The position numbers and the translations under genes are program-made. A DNA stretch of 64,000 nt from Brevibacterium aurantiacum (GTDB lineage Bacteria > Actinomycetota > Actinomycetes > Actinomycetales > Brevibacteriaceae): assembly GCF_900169065.1 (NCBI RefSeq), contig NZ_FXZB01000008.1, positions 96,688-160,687 on the forward strand. Direction: 5' to 3'. The notes below the pieces were generated by a model. It ran no database searches. It was not told where the DNA came from and worked only from the letters and a program-made list of their open reading frames with translations. Below, piece by piece: positions 1-9,164 of the stretch (its first letter is position 1; every line of letters begins with the position of its first letter).

Positions 1-69
1 CCAGTGTTGCAGTGGGCGCCAGCCAGTCGTCCAGCGTCCTGTCGGATTCCACGTTTATGCTGGATGGCG

Positions 70-444
70 ATGAACGAGGAATTTGTTGAATACGCCGGAC
101 GCTCTGAACCGAAGGAACGCCTGCTCAAGGCCCTGCCGCTGATTCTCGCAGCGATCCTCGGCATCCCCTTCCTCGTGTATGCGATCAAGTTCTCCCTCGA
201 GATCGGGCAGGTCACCAGCTACCTCTTCGATCTTGGGACCTCCGGGTTGGAGGCCTTCAGCATGGTGATGCTCAGTCTCTCCGGTGCGTTCTGTCTCGTC
301 TTCTATCTCGTGTTCCTCTTCTTCGGCACCCGCAGGCGCACCTGGAAGTGGCGCATCTGGTGGGCCGTCGCGGCTTTCCTCGCCGCGGCGATCCTCCCGA
401 TCTGGTGGCTCTTCGCCGGCTACTTCACCTCCGCTCCCGCCTAG
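70..444 (+). CDS. Small membrane protein of unknown function
   Basis: This is a 124-residue protein when started at the ATG at 70; ATG 64 and codons further upstream are also open, and the window edge hides the promoter. Hydrophobic segments lie at about residues 20-40, 61-86 and 96-118, separated by a short basic RRRTWKWR stretch, so it is a three-helix inner-membrane protein with a charged N-terminus. It ends 3 bp before the convergent hrpA stop codon. I do not recognise a family. The reading frame and codon use look genuine, but the start is uncertain. Confidence 0.6.
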   Translation: MNEEFVEYAGRSEPKERLLKALPLILAAILGIPFLVYAIKFSLEIGQVTSYLFDLGTSGLEAFSMVMLSLSGAFCLVFYLVFLFFGTRRRTWKWRIWWAVAAFLAAAILPIWWLFAGYFTSAPA

Positions 445-446
445 CC

Positions 447-3400
447 TCACAATTGTGCGAGGGCCTTTGCGATCCTCTTCTCCGACACCGGGTGGGCCGT
501 TCCCAGCGAGTTCGCGTAGAGGCTGACGCGCAGCTCCTCGAGCATGATGATCACGTCCCGCCACTCACTGGGCACCGAGACGACAACCTTCGACCAGTCT
601 GCCTTGGACAGTTCGGGGAATCTGTTGCCGACCTTCTTCATCACGGAGTCGGTGCTGCCGCTGACGCGGTCCATGAGCTGCTTGTCACGCATCGGCGAGT
701 TCTGCATTCCGTCGATGCGGACCACCTCTGCCTGCACCCACCTCGGCAGCTCGCGAACCATCTGCCCGGACATCGCGGCAACCGACGCACCCGTGACTCG
801 CGATCCGCGCCATGCCTGCACATCGGCGAGGTTGGACAGGATCGCCAGGGACGAAGCCTTCGATACGAGTTTGTCGAGTTCGGTGGCCGAGCGCAGTGCC
901 TTCATCAGGTGAGGCAGGAGGCTCGCGCACATGTCGGTCAGTGCCGCGTGCACCTTCGTCTCGAGCGAACCGAACTCTGCGGCATCGGCCACCCAACCGG
1001 TCTCTGCTGCCCCCAGTTCGGCTTCGACGACACTGCGGATTCCTGCTCTGACCAGGGCATGCAGCATCTCGTCCGAGGTCTTCTGGTGGCCGGCGAGGAC
1101 CAGCTTCTCATCGGTAGTGAGTCCGTCTCGCAGGTATTTCAGCGCCTCGTTCGTGCGCAGGCTCAGCAGTGTGATGAGTCCTTCGCGTGAGGACAGTCGC
1201 GCCTGTGCCGCGGTGTCGAAGGCGACGAGGTCGACACTGGTTCCGCGGTCCACGAGCCCGGGTACAGCGCCGACTTCCGCCTCATCTGGATTGGTCAGTG
1301 CGCCGAAGGACCATGAGGTCATGCCGGTCTGCGCAGTGAACGAAACCTGCTGTGCCCGAGCTTTGCGCACCTGGGGTTTCGCGGTCTTCGTCAGTTTCTT
1401 CAGGTCTTCCCCGATGCCCACGGTGGTGGTGCCGTCGATGACGCGGAAGCGGATCCGCAGGTGAGGTGGGATGCGGCCGAGGTCGAAGTCCTCGGCGGTC
1501 ACTGTGATCGGCACCAGGTCGTTCAGGCCTCCTCCGCCGGCGCGTTCGCTCAGCTGAGCGGCGAGCACTTCGGGCAGAGCCCCGCGATAGGGGGTGAGGA
1601 CTGGAAGGATGTCGCGGGCGACGTCCGGTGCGGGCACGAAGTAGCGGCGTTTGTTCTTCGGCAGCGAGCGAATGTAGGCGGCGACGAGTTCTTCCCGCAG
1701 TCCCGGGACCTGCCAGGAGAATTCGTCGGAGTCCACCAGGGGCACGGCTGCCGCGGGCAGTTCGACGGTCACTCCGTCCTCGGTGCTGCCGGGTTCGAAG
1801 GAGTAGCGCAGCTTGGCCGTGGACCCGTCGACGAGTTCCCATTCCATCGGGAAGTCGTCGGCCACCGAGGCGGTCAGTTCCTCACTGTCGTCGCTGAGCA
1901 GGATCGAGGTGGACAGATCCAGGATGTGCGAGTCACGACGTTTCTGCTTCTTCCACCAAGCACGGAAATCCGCCGCCGAGGTGATTGTGGCCGGAATCCG
2001 CTCATCGTAGAACTCGAAGAGGGCATCGTCCTGGTCAAGGACCCTGCGGTTGCGTGTGCGTGAGGCGAGCGCCTCCGCCTCGTCGATGACGGCAGCGTTG
2101 GTTTCGAGGAATCCGAAGCGTTCGTGCCAGTCACCTTCGATGAGGCCCTTGCGGATGAACATGTCACGCGCGGCCTCCCGGTCGAAGGTGCCGTATCCGA
2201 CGCGACGGTCGGAGACGAGGGTGACGCCGTAGAGGGAGATCTTCTCGTAGACCATCGACCCGCCGGCCTTCTTCGACCAGTGCGGATCCGAATACTGTCT
2301 GGTCACCAGGTCACCGGCGGCTTCGACGACCCAGTCGGGTTCGATCGCTGAGACCGTGCGCGCCCACAGTCGTGAGGTTTCGACGAGTTCGGCGGCCATG
2401 ACGAAATCGGGTTTCTTCTTGAACAGGCCTGACCCGGGGAAGATCGCGAAGCGCGTGCCGCGGGCTCCCTGATAGTCCTTGTTGCGCTCGGACCGGGAGC
2501 CGATCATCGACAGCAGTCCCGTCAGCAGCGCCCGATGGATGGCCGCGGCATGCGGGTCGAGGCGGGCACTGGCGGCGCTCTGCCCGGAGTCGTTCGCCCC
2601 GTCAGATCCGCTGCTCTTCTTCGCACTGCGTTTCTGCGCGCTGAGTTCGGCGAAGCCGATCTTGCCGTTGGCGCTCTTCGCTCCGGTCGTCGCTGCGGCA
2701 GCGTTCGACCCGGCAGCGTTCGACACGGCCCCCTTCGCCCCCTTCGCGTTCGACGCAGCCCCAGGCCCCACCTCGGCGGCCGATGTTTGCACTGGACGCC
2801 ACACGGATTTGTTGACGCGGATGCCGGCCGATCCCGACAGGGAGCGCAGCTGGCCGACGAGGTCCTGCCATTCGCGGATGCGCACGAAGTTGAGGAATTC
2901 GGCCTTGCACTGGCGCCGGAATTTCGAGCTGGTCAGCGCCGACTGCTGGTCATCCAGGTAGTTCCACAGATTGAGGTAGGACAGGAAGTCGCTGCCCGGG
3001 TGAGTGAAGCGAGCGTGCTTCTCATCGGCGGCGGCACGGACCTCGGTAGGGCGTTCGCGGGGGTCCTGGATGGACAGGGCCGCGACGATGATGGTGACCT
3101 CTCCCCCGCATCCCGCCTCGGCGCCGGCGATGACCATGCGCGCCAGGCGCGGATCGATCGGGAGCAGGGACAGCTGCCTGCCCGTCGGGGTGACCGTGAT
3201 CGTTCCCGCCTTATCGCTGGTCAGAGCGCCCAGCTCGGCGAGCATGGTGCGCCCGTCACGGACGGCCTTGGCCTCCGGCGGGGTGAGGAACGGGAAATCG
3301 AGGATCTCTTTGTCGCTGGCCGCGAATCCGAGGTCGGTCATCTGCAGGATGACGCTGGCCAGGTTCGTGCGCAGGATCTCCGGGTCGGTGAATTCGGGGC

Positions 3401-4748
3401 GTGAGTCGAAGTCTGTTTCCGAGTACAGGCGGATGCAGATGCCGTCGCTGGTGCGTCCCGACCGGCCCTTGCGCTGGTTCGCACTCGCCTGGGAGATGCG
3501 TTCGATCGGCAGGCGTTGGACGCGGGTGCGGTTGGAGTACCGGGAGATGCGGGCGGTGCCGACGTCGATGACGTATTTGATGCCGGGGACGGTCAGTGAG
3601 GTTTCGGCGACGTTCGTGGCCAGGACCAGGCGCGGGCGCGAATGCGGTTTGAAGACCTTTTGCTGTTCACCGGCGGAGAGCCGGGCGAAGAGCGGTACGA
3701 CTTCCCAATTGCTCAGGCGCGGCCGTTTGCGCAGGTGAGCTTCGAGTGCTTCGGCGGTGTCGCGGATTTCGCGTTCCCCAGAGAGGAAGACGAGGATGTC
3801 GCCGGGTGCTTCGGTGCTGAGTTCGTCGAAGGCGGCGATGATGCCCTCGGTCTGCTCTTCGGGCCCCGTTTCGTAGCTTCCCGACTCCCCCGGGCCATCG
3901 ACGTCGTCGTCTTCGTCATCGTCGACGAGTGGACGGTAGCGGACCTCGACCGGATAGGTGCGGCCTGCGACCTCGATGATCGGGGCGTCGTCGAAGTGCG
4001 CGGCGAAGGACTGCGGGTCGATTGTCGCCGAGGTGATGATGACCTTGAGTTCGGGCCGCTTCCCCATCACTTCTTTGAGGTAGCCGAGCAGGAAGTCGAT
4101 GTTGAGGCTGCGTTCGTGGGCCTCGTCGATGATGATGACTTCGTAGTCGCGCAGCAGTTTGTCGCGGGAGAGTTCGGAGAGCAGGATGCCGTCGGTCATG
4201 ACCTTGACCCGGGTTGAGTCCGCGACCTGAGCGGTGAAGCGCACCTGGTAGCCGATGGTCCCGCCCAGGTCCTCGCCTAGTTCGTCGGCGATGCGCTCGG
4301 CCACGGTCCTGGCCGCGATGCGCCGAGGCTGGGTGTGCCCGATGAGTCCGTTGACTCCCAGCCCCAGTTCGAGGCAGATCTTGGGCAGCTGGGTTGTCTT
4401 GCCTGAGCCGGTCTCACCGGCGACGATGACGACCTGGTTGTCGCGGATGGCCTCGGCTATCTCGTCCTTGGCGGCACTGACCGGCAGGTTCTCCGGGTAG
4501 GTGACGTCCACAGACTGTGACCGGCGAGCCTCCGTCAACCGTGCCCGACGCTCACGATGTCCTGCCCCGGTGTTCTTGTGCCGCTGGTTCCTGCGCCGAG
4601 GTGATCGCTTCCCCGACTGCGTACCCTTGGGTGAGGGCTGCAAGTCAGAGCGCGAGGACGGCGCGTCCGGGCGCGACGATTTCGTGTCCTTGCTCGGAGC
4701 CGACGGTTCGGTGCGCGGGGTGGAGGATGCTGAGTTCTCATGTGCCAT
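447..4748 (-). CDS. hrpA: ATP-dependent RNA helicase HrpA (DEAH box)
   Basis: A 1433-residue helicase, close to the usual 1300-residue HrpA size. Residues 1-80 are a charged, low-complexity tail. The helicase core follows: Walker A GETGSGKT at 111-118, DEAH at 208-211, SAT at 240-242 and a QRKGRSGR motif VI. The long C-terminal half has the HrpA-type extension. HrpA proteins unwind RNA and act in mRNA processing and rescue of stalled ribosomes. An Ala/Gly/Lys-rich insertion coded around 2560-2790 interrupts the C-terminal half and looks like a non-conserved linker. No SD precedes the ATG; a GATAAG hexamer lies shortly upstream, so any leader is very short. It is convergent with the small membrane gene at 70-444. 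Confidence 0.95.
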   Translation of the reverse strand: MAHENSASSTPRTEPSAPSKDTKSSRPDAPSSRSDLQPSPKGTQSGKRSPRRRNQRHKNTGAGHRERRARLTEARRSQSVDVTYPENLPVSAAKDEIAEAIRDNQVVIVAGETGSGKTTQLPKICLELGLGVNGLIGHTQPRRIAARTVAERIADELGEDLGGTIGYQVRFTAQVADSTRVKVMTDGILLSELSRDKLLRDYEVIIIDEAHERSLNIDFLLGYLKEVMGKRPELKVIITSATIDPQSFAAHFDDAPIIEVAGRTYPVEVRYRPLVDDDEDDDVDGPGESGSYETGPEEQTEGIIAAFDELSTEAPGDILVFLSGEREIRDTAEALEAHLRKRPRLSNWEVVPLFARLSAGEQQKVFKPHSRPRLVLATNVAETSLTVPGIKYVIDVGTARISRYSNRTRVQRLPIERISQASANQRKGRSGRTSDGICIRLYSETDFDSRPEFTDPEILRTNLASVILQMTDLGFAASDKEILDFPFLTPPEAKAVRDGRTMLAELGALTSDKAGTITVTPTGRQLSLLPIDPRLARMVIAGAEAGCGGEVTIIVAALSIQDPRERPTEVRAAADEKHARFTHPGSDFLSYLNLWNYLDDQQSALTSSKFRRQCKAEFLNFVRIREWQDLVGQLRSLSGSAGIRVNKSVWRPVQTSAAEVGPGAASNAKGAKGAVSNAAGSNAAAATTGAKSANGKIGFAELSAQKRSAKKSSGSDGANDSGQSAASARLDPHAAAIHRALLTGLLSMIGSRSERNKDYQGARGTRFAIFPGSGLFKKKPDFVMAAELVETSRLWARTVSAIEPDWVVEAAGDLVTRQYSDPHWSKKAGGSMVYEKISLYGVTLVSDRRVGYGTFDREAARDMFIRKGLIEGDWHERFGFLETNAAVIDEAEALASRTRNRRVLDQDDALFEFYDERIPATITSAADFRAWWKKQKRRDSHILDLSTSILLSDDSEELTASVADDFPMEWELVDGSTAKLRYSFEPGSTEDGVTVELPAAAVPLVDSDEFSWQVPGLREELVAAYIRSLPKNKRRYFVPAPDVARDILPVLTPYRGALPEVLAAQLSERAGGGGLNDLVPITVTAEDFDLGRIPPHLRIRFRVIDGTTTVGIGEDLKKLTKTAKPQVRKARAQQVSFTAQTGMTSWSFGALTNPDEAEVGAVPGLVDRGTSVDLVAFDTAAQARLSSREGLITLLSLRTNEALKYLRDGLTTDEKLVLAGHQKTSDEMLHALVRAGIRSVVEAELGAAETGWVADAAEFGSLETKVHAALTDMCASLLPHLMKALRSATELDKLVSKASSLAILSNLADVQAWRGSRVTGASVAAMSGQMVRELPRWVQAEVVRIDGMQNSPMRDKQLMDRVSGSTDSVMKKVGNRFPELSKADWSKVVVSVPSEWRDVIIMLEELRVSLYANSLGTAHPVSEKRIAKALAQL

Positions 4749-4773
4749 TTCAGTCCCAGCTTATCGTCTGCCC

Positions 4774-4784
4774 CGCCGAGGTGG
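4774..4784 (+). repeat. Intergenic copy of the CGCCGAGGTGG word
   Basis: The 11-mer CGCCGAGGTGG lies in the spacer between the hrpA start and the DinB-fold gene stop, so coding cannot explain it. It is one of about twenty copies of the core CGCCGAGGTG counted by eye in this window. See the finding on this word. Confidence 0.6.
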
Positions 4785-4825
4785 GCGCCTCCCATGGATC
4801 CACCCGCCCAGTCCCATGGACGGAC

Positions 4826-5413
4826 TCAGGTGTTGTTCGCCAACGACCGCAGTTTGGCGAGGTAGGCATCCCAGTCCTGGTCCTCCGGCATATTCGAATT
4901 GCGGGGGTTCAACCCAGCCTGTCCGTCAATGCTCTCGCGGACGATGTCGACCTGGCCCAGATGCCGCGCGAGGTCCACGATGACGTGGACCATGATCTGC
5001 TTGAGAGACACCGCAGCTCTCTCAGCGGGCCAATGAGGAACCGTGCCCTGCGCATCGAGTGCGTGCGTGTCGATGGTCTCATCGGCGAAGGCCCACACAC
5101 GTGTGTAGAAGTCGATGACGGAGCCTGCCGTCTCGCTCTCAGTGGCGTACCAGTCGGCCTGCGGGTCGGTCTCGAACTGCTCAGGCGTGATGGCCTCACC
5201 AGGATTCGGCCAGGGCCTGCCGAAGGTGTCGCCGAAGTACCCGATCTCCGTGTTCGCCATATGTTTGACGACACCGGCGAGGTTGAGCCCCGTGGCCGTG
5301 TGCGGCAGCCGCAGGTCGCGTTCGCTGAGTCCTTCGAGCTTCCACAGCAGATCGTTGCGGCATGCCTGCAGGTGGTTTTTGAGGATCGTCTTCATCGCAT
5401 CATCGCGGGCCAT
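4826..5413 (-). CDS. DinB-fold protein (DUF664, mycothiol-transferase-like)
   Basis: A 195-residue protein with the DinB/DUF664 four-helix layout: an N-terminal helix containing LLWKLEGLSERDLR, then a conserved His in GVVKHMANTEIGYFGDTF, and a later conserved histidine region around VHVIVDLARHLGQVDIVRE. These histidines form the divalent-metal site in the family. Actinobacterial members are often thiol transferases using mycothiol, or are uncharacterised; the substrate cannot be read from the sequence. No SD is visible, and a CAGACT hexamer ends 6 nt before the ATG, suggesting a leaderless transcript. It sits alone between hrpA and the Nramp gene on the same strand. Confidence 0.85.
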   Translation of the reverse strand: MARDDAMKTILKNHLQACRNDLLWKLEGLSERDLRLPHTATGLNLAGVVKHMANTEIGYFGDTFGRPWPNPGEAITPEQFETDPQADWYATESETAGSVIDFYTRVWAFADETIDTHALDAQGTVPHWPAERAAVSLKQIMVHVIVDLARHLGQVDIVRESIDGQAGLNPRNSNMPEDQDWDAYLAKLRSLANNT

Positions 5414-5498
5414 GCTTCAAGTCTGCCGCACCCGAGGGAAGAAGGACAGACTTCTTCCCCCAGGTGCAGCAGATGCAGCAGGTACGGCTAGAGACCGA

Positions 5499-6854
5499 TC
5501 ATCCGCCCCAGAGCGGTGCCAGGCTCGAGTAGAGCTGCTGGACGCCGAGGACGATGAACAGCAGCGCTGTGATGGCCAGCGCAATATTGGTGTGCAGTTT
5601 GTTCGCCCACTTCTTCGGGATCTTCTTGCCGTTGAGGAGACCGAGAAGCGTGATCGCCAGGAACGGCATGAACAGCGATCCGAGCACGCCGTAGGCCAGG
5701 ATCAGACCGATCGGCTTACCCAGGAGGAAGAGCAGCATCGGTGGGAAGGTCAGCCACAGCACGTAGGCTTTGAAGTACTTTCCACCGGTCAGGGTGTCGG
5801 GGTGACCGGCCGGCTTCTTGCGCATGTGTCCCCAGAAGTCAGCGAACATCAGCGATACACCGTTCCAGACTCCGATGATCGAGGAGAAGGACGCGGCCCA
5901 GAAACCGACGAGGAAGCCGATTCCGACCACATCACCGTACTTGGCTTTGAGCACATCGGAGAGTTCGATGAGTCCCTTGTCATCGGCAGAGATGGCGACA
6001 CCGGCTGCGCGGACGACTTCGGCACCGACGACGAGCATGGCGATGACGAAGATTCCTGTCAGCACGTAGGCCATGGAGTTGTCGATGCGCATCACGCGCA
6101 TCCACTTCGGTGTGTGCCAGCCCTTCTCACGCAGCCAGTACCCGTAGGCGGCGAGAGTGATCGTGCCGCCGACACCGCCGGCCAGAGCCAAAGTGTAGAT
6201 GACACCGCCTTCCGGGATCAGCGGGATGAGTCCGGTGAGCATGTCCGGGATGTTGGGAACGGCGATGATGGCCAAACCGACGACGGTGACGAACATGATT
6301 CCGACGAGGGCGGCGGTGATCTTCTCAAAGACGGAATATCGTCCGAACCACACCATGGCAAAGCCCGCGAGTCCCATGATGATCGCCCACACGGTGAGGT
6401 TGACTCCGGGGAACAGCGCGGCCAGGGGCAGTGCGGCAGAACTCATCGCGGTGGCTCCGTAGACGAATCCCCAGATGATGATGTAGGGCCCGAAGTACCA
6501 GGTCGTCCACCGCCCCAGCGACGTCCAGCCTTCGAAGATCGTCTTTCCTGTGGCCAAGGTGAATCGGCCGGCGCCCTCGACGAGGACGATCTTGAGGATC
6601 ACACCGACGATCACCGCCCACAGCAGTCCGTATCCGAACTGGCTGCCTGCCACCAGGGTCGCCACCATATCTGCGGCACCCACACCGGTAGCGGCAACGA
6701 CCAGTCCGGGACCGATCACCTTCCATTTGGCGGGTCCTTGGGCTTCGGCCACGCCGGTATTCGCTGCCGGATCGAATCCGTCGCCGGAACCGTCGCCGGG
6801 TCCGGAACCGTCACCGGGTCCGGAGTTCAGGGGTCTGTCGTCACTGTCAGTCAT
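5499..6854 (-). CDS. Nramp-fold transporter with an altered metal-binding site
   Basis: A 451-residue, roughly 11-helix protein aligning with the Nramp (MntH/NRAMP) family through GPGLVVAA, FGYGLLWA, ATGKTIFEG and later helices. The first 40 residues are a Gly/Asp/Pro tail (GPGDGSGPGDGSGDG). Canonical Nramp transporters bind Mn/Fe with DPGN in helix 1 and MPH in helix 6. Here the first aligns to GAAD (within VGAADMVAT) and the second to a TLA-containing stretch (GGVGGTITLAAYGYW), so the usual Asp, Asn, Met and His ligands are absent. The fold is clear but the substrate is not; I would not call it MntH. It is transcribed divergently from the DUF202 pair. Confidence 0.8.
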   Translation of the reverse strand: MTDSDDRPLNSGPGDGSGPGDGSGDGFDPAANTGVAEAQGPAKWKVIGPGLVVAATGVGAADMVATLVAGSQFGYGLLWAVIVGVILKIVLVEGAGRFTLATGKTIFEGWTSLGRWTTWYFGPYIIIWGFVYGATAMSSAALPLAALFPGVNLTVWAIIMGLAGFAMVWFGRYSVFEKITAALVGIMFVTVVGLAIIAVPNIPDMLTGLIPLIPEGGVIYTLALAGGVGGTITLAAYGYWLREKGWHTPKWMRVMRIDNSMAYVLTGIFVIAMLVVGAEVVRAAGVAISADDKGLIELSDVLKAKYGDVVGIGFLVGFWAASFSSIIGVWNGVSLMFADFWGHMRKKPAGHPDTLTGGKYFKAYVLWLTFPPMLLFLLGKPIGLILAYGVLGSLFMPFLAITLLGLLNGKKIPKKWANKLHTNIALAITALLFIVLGVQQLYSSLAPLWGG

Positions 6855-7019
6855 GTCGGGTCTACACCTTCGTCATCGGCTGTCACTGCTGCCACCACCG
6901 ACATCGAACTCACCGTTGCGCTCATTTCGCACTACCGGCGACCTCGCGGCGGAAGCGAACTTCAGCGGAAATCGTCGTACCTTGACATGGTATTCGACGA
7001 CAACGGCTATCCTCGATAC

Positions 7020-7400
7020 GTGACCCCCGATGACCCACGCAGCAGGATCGCCCGACGGATGTTTCCCGACGGCGAGGACCCTGATCCGCGATTCACCCTC
7101 GCCAACGAACGCACATTCCTGTCGTGGATTCGCACGGCTCTGGCATTCATCGGCGGTGGCATCGCGGTCGAAGCCTTCACCTCGGAGATCTTCACCTCCG
7201 GGCTGCGGGCGACGCTGTCCATCGTCCTCATGGTCATCGGATTCATCCTGGCCGCCGGTGCGGCATTCAGGTGGCACCGCATCGAATCGGCCATGCGCCA
7301 CAAGACTTCGCTGCCGCTGCCGCTCATCATTCCCATCGTCTCCCTTGCCTCCGCACTCGGCGCCGGCCTCCTCGTTCTGGTCTTCGCCGGAGTCCTGTGA
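7020..7400 (+). CDS. DUF202 (YidH-like) membrane protein
   Basis: A 126-residue protein with the DUF202 signature RFTLANERTFLSWIRTALAFIGGG followed by three hydrophobic segments. The start was set at the GTG at 7020: TTGACA at 6983-6988 and TATCCT at 7008-7013 place transcription at the GTG itself, and there is no SD. An ATG at 6987 is in frame but would lie inside this promoter. Its function is unknown beyond an inner-membrane location. The stop overlaps the next DUF202 gene in a GTGA, so the two are translationally coupled. Confidence 0.85.
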   Translation: MTPDDPRSRIARRMFPDGEDPDPRFTLANERTFLSWIRTALAFIGGGIAVEAFTSEIFTSGLRATLSIVLMVIGFILAAGAAFRWHRIESAMRHKTSLPLPLIIPIVSLASALGAGLLVLVFAGVL

Positions 7401-7747
7401 CCACGCCGAGTCCCAGACGGCCACAGCCCCACGCCGATCCGGGGCTGCAGCCGGAGAGGACGACCCAGTCATGGCTGCGCACCAGTCTGACGATGACGGT
7501 CGTCAGCCTCCTGTTCGTCCGCTGGATCAACGTGTTCGAAGGGCTGTCCATCGTCATCTTCGTCATCTGCATAGGTTTGGCGATCGCCGCCATCGCCATG
7601 CAGGTCAGGCGCTACCGCCTCGGATCGGTATCGATTCGGGCTGAACGGGGACGGCCGACCCCATGGGCGGTTCTCTTCCTCAGCAGCTCGGTCTGCCTCA
7701 TCGCCGCTCTCGGAATCGCCTCGGTCATCAAGATCTCCCTCGAATGA
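7397..7747 (+). CDS. Second DUF202 membrane protein
   Basis: A 116-residue protein starting at a GTG that overlaps the stop of the preceding gene by 4 bp (GTGA). It has the shorter DUF202 pattern GLQPERTTQSWLRTSLTM, then hydrophobic stretches at about 34-60 and 90-115 separated by a basic loop. Tandem, differing DUF202 genes are a common arrangement in actinobacteria, and the two products probably form a hetero-complex in the membrane. The molecular role is unknown. Confidence 0.82.
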   Translation: MTTPSPRRPQPHADPGLQPERTTQSWLRTSLTMTVVSLLFVRWINVFEGLSIVIFVICIGLAIAAIAMQVRRYRLGSVSIRAERGRPTPWAVLFLSSSVCLIAALGIASVIKISLE

Positions 7748-7806
7748 CGTTCCTCGTTGTGAGACCGGCCTCCGGTTCAAATGCGGCGTTGCCTAAACTG
7801 GACCTC

Positions 7807-8124
7807 ATGAAGGACGCACGTGAAGTTTCAACCGCACCGCTTGTCGCCGTCGGTCTCGTCGGCGGGTACCTGACCGCCCGCGAGACCGGGATCCGCCCCC
7901 TCGGCGGAGTCGTGCTCGCCGCCGCCGGTGCCTACGCGGCCCGCACATGGTTCACCAAGCAGGGCTGGCCCATCGGCACGGCGCTGACCTTGGGCTACCT
8001 CGGCGGGTTCGGGGCCTCTCATCCGCTGGCGAAGAAGATCGGTGCGTGGCCCGCGGTGCTCAGCGTCGCTGCCGTCACAGCGACGGCTGCCTATGTGGCC
8101 GTCGACTCCGCCGAAGCTGCCTGA
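7807..8124 (+). CDS. Small hydrophobic protein of unknown function
   Basis: A 105-residue Ala/Gly-rich protein with about three membrane segments (residues 10-27, 31-45 and 56-98) and little polar loop sequence. ATG 7807 was chosen because TAAACT at 7794-7799 ends 7 nt before it and no SD is present, so a leaderless start is likely. It lies between the DUF202 pair and an AEC transporter in the same direction. I do not recognise its family. Confidence 0.65.
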   Translation: MKDAREVSTAPLVAVGLVGGYLTARETGIRPLGGVVLAAAGAYAARTWFTKQGWPIGTALTLGYLGGFGASHPLAKKIGAWPAVLSVAAVTATAAYVAVDSAEAA

Positions 8125-8152
8125 ACCGGAAAGCGAGGACCACAGGTAGCCC

Positions 8153-9079
8153 ATGCTGGCTGTTTTCGAAGGCTTCGCCGTCATCGCAGGAGTCATCCTG
8201 GTCGGTTTCGTGCTGGGCAGATCCGAGGTTCTGGGGCCCAACGGACAGCAGGTCATCGCGAAGCTCGTCTTCTACGCCGGTACACCAACCCTGCTCTACG
8301 TCACGGTCGCCGACACCGATCTGGGGCTGATCTTCAACACTGCTCTCCTGGCCACAGGAGGGTCCGCACTCATCGTGGGTGTGCTGCTGTTCGTCCTCAC
8401 CCGATACATCCGAAAACGCAGCACCGGCGAGGCGATGTTCTCGGCCTGGGCCGTCAGCTACGTCAACATCGGCAACCTCGGCATCCCGATTGCGGCCTAC
8501 GTCCTCCACGACATCGGATATGTCGCTCCCGTGCTGCTGTTCCAGCTGCTCATCCTCGCACCCATCGGCATGGCCGTCCTCGACGCCGCGGGAAAGAAGA
8601 AGCACAATCAGCGCTGGTACTCAGGCGTCCTCCAGATACTCAAGAATCCCATCGTCCTCGGCGCCGCCGCGGGGGTGGCCGCCTCGGCCACCGGCTTCGA
8701 ACTCCCCCGCTTCATCTTCGAGCCCATCGACATGATCGGAGCCACTGCGGTCCCGGGCGCACTGTTGGCCTTCGGCATCTCGCTCAAGGACGGCTGGGGG
8801 CTGCCGGCACCGGGTACCAGGAAGCAGTTGACCTACATCACGGTCGCCAAGCAGGTCATCCAGCCGGTGCTGGCCTGGGTCATCGGCGGTCCCCTGCTCG
8901 GGTACTCGGGCATCGCGCTCTTCGCCATCGTCGTCACCTCGGCCCTGCCGACAGCTCAGAACGTCTACATCTATTCCATGCAGTACCGACAGTCCGAGGC
9001 ACTCATGCGTGATGCGGTCTTCATCACCACGGTGCTGGCCGTGCCGACCCTGGTCATCATCGCAGCCCTGCTGGGCTGA
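8153..9079 (+). CDS. AEC-family (auxin efflux carrier-like) transporter
   Basis: A 308-residue membrane protein with two repeats of about five helices. Features of the auxin efflux carrier family include LVFYAGTPTLLYVTVAD near the N-terminus, VSYVNIGNLGIPIAAYVL at about 100, and a C-terminal half with SALPTAQNVYIYSMQY. Bacterial AEC proteins export or exchange organic acids such as malate; the actual substrate cannot be deduced. It starts 28 bp after the preceding small membrane gene and may be cotranscribed with it. Length is normal for the family. Confidence 0.88.
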   Translation: MLAVFEGFAVIAGVILVGFVLGRSEVLGPNGQQVIAKLVFYAGTPTLLYVTVADTDLGLIFNTALLATGGSALIVGVLLFVLTRYIRKRSTGEAMFSAWAVSYVNIGNLGIPIAAYVLHDIGYVAPVLLFQLLILAPIGMAVLDAAGKKKHNQRWYSGVLQILKNPIVLGAAAGVAASATGFELPRFIFEPIDMIGATAVPGALLAFGISLKDGWGLPAPGTRKQLTYITVAKQVIQPVLAWVIGGPLLGYSGIALFAIVVTSALPTAQNVYIYSMQYRQSEALMRDAVFITTVLAVPTLVIIAALLG

Positions 9080-9164
9080 CGTTCCGTCCCGGCCTCCTCG
9101 GTGATCTGGGGGTCTGTGGCGTGTCGGAGCCCGCTTGCCCACTCGGGTCAATGACAATGGGAAC

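Noticed and set aside
5115..7400. A 761-codon plus-strand open frame.
   Set aside because: It is antisense to the DinB-like and Nramp genes for most of its length; only the last part, from 7020, is a real DUF202 gene.
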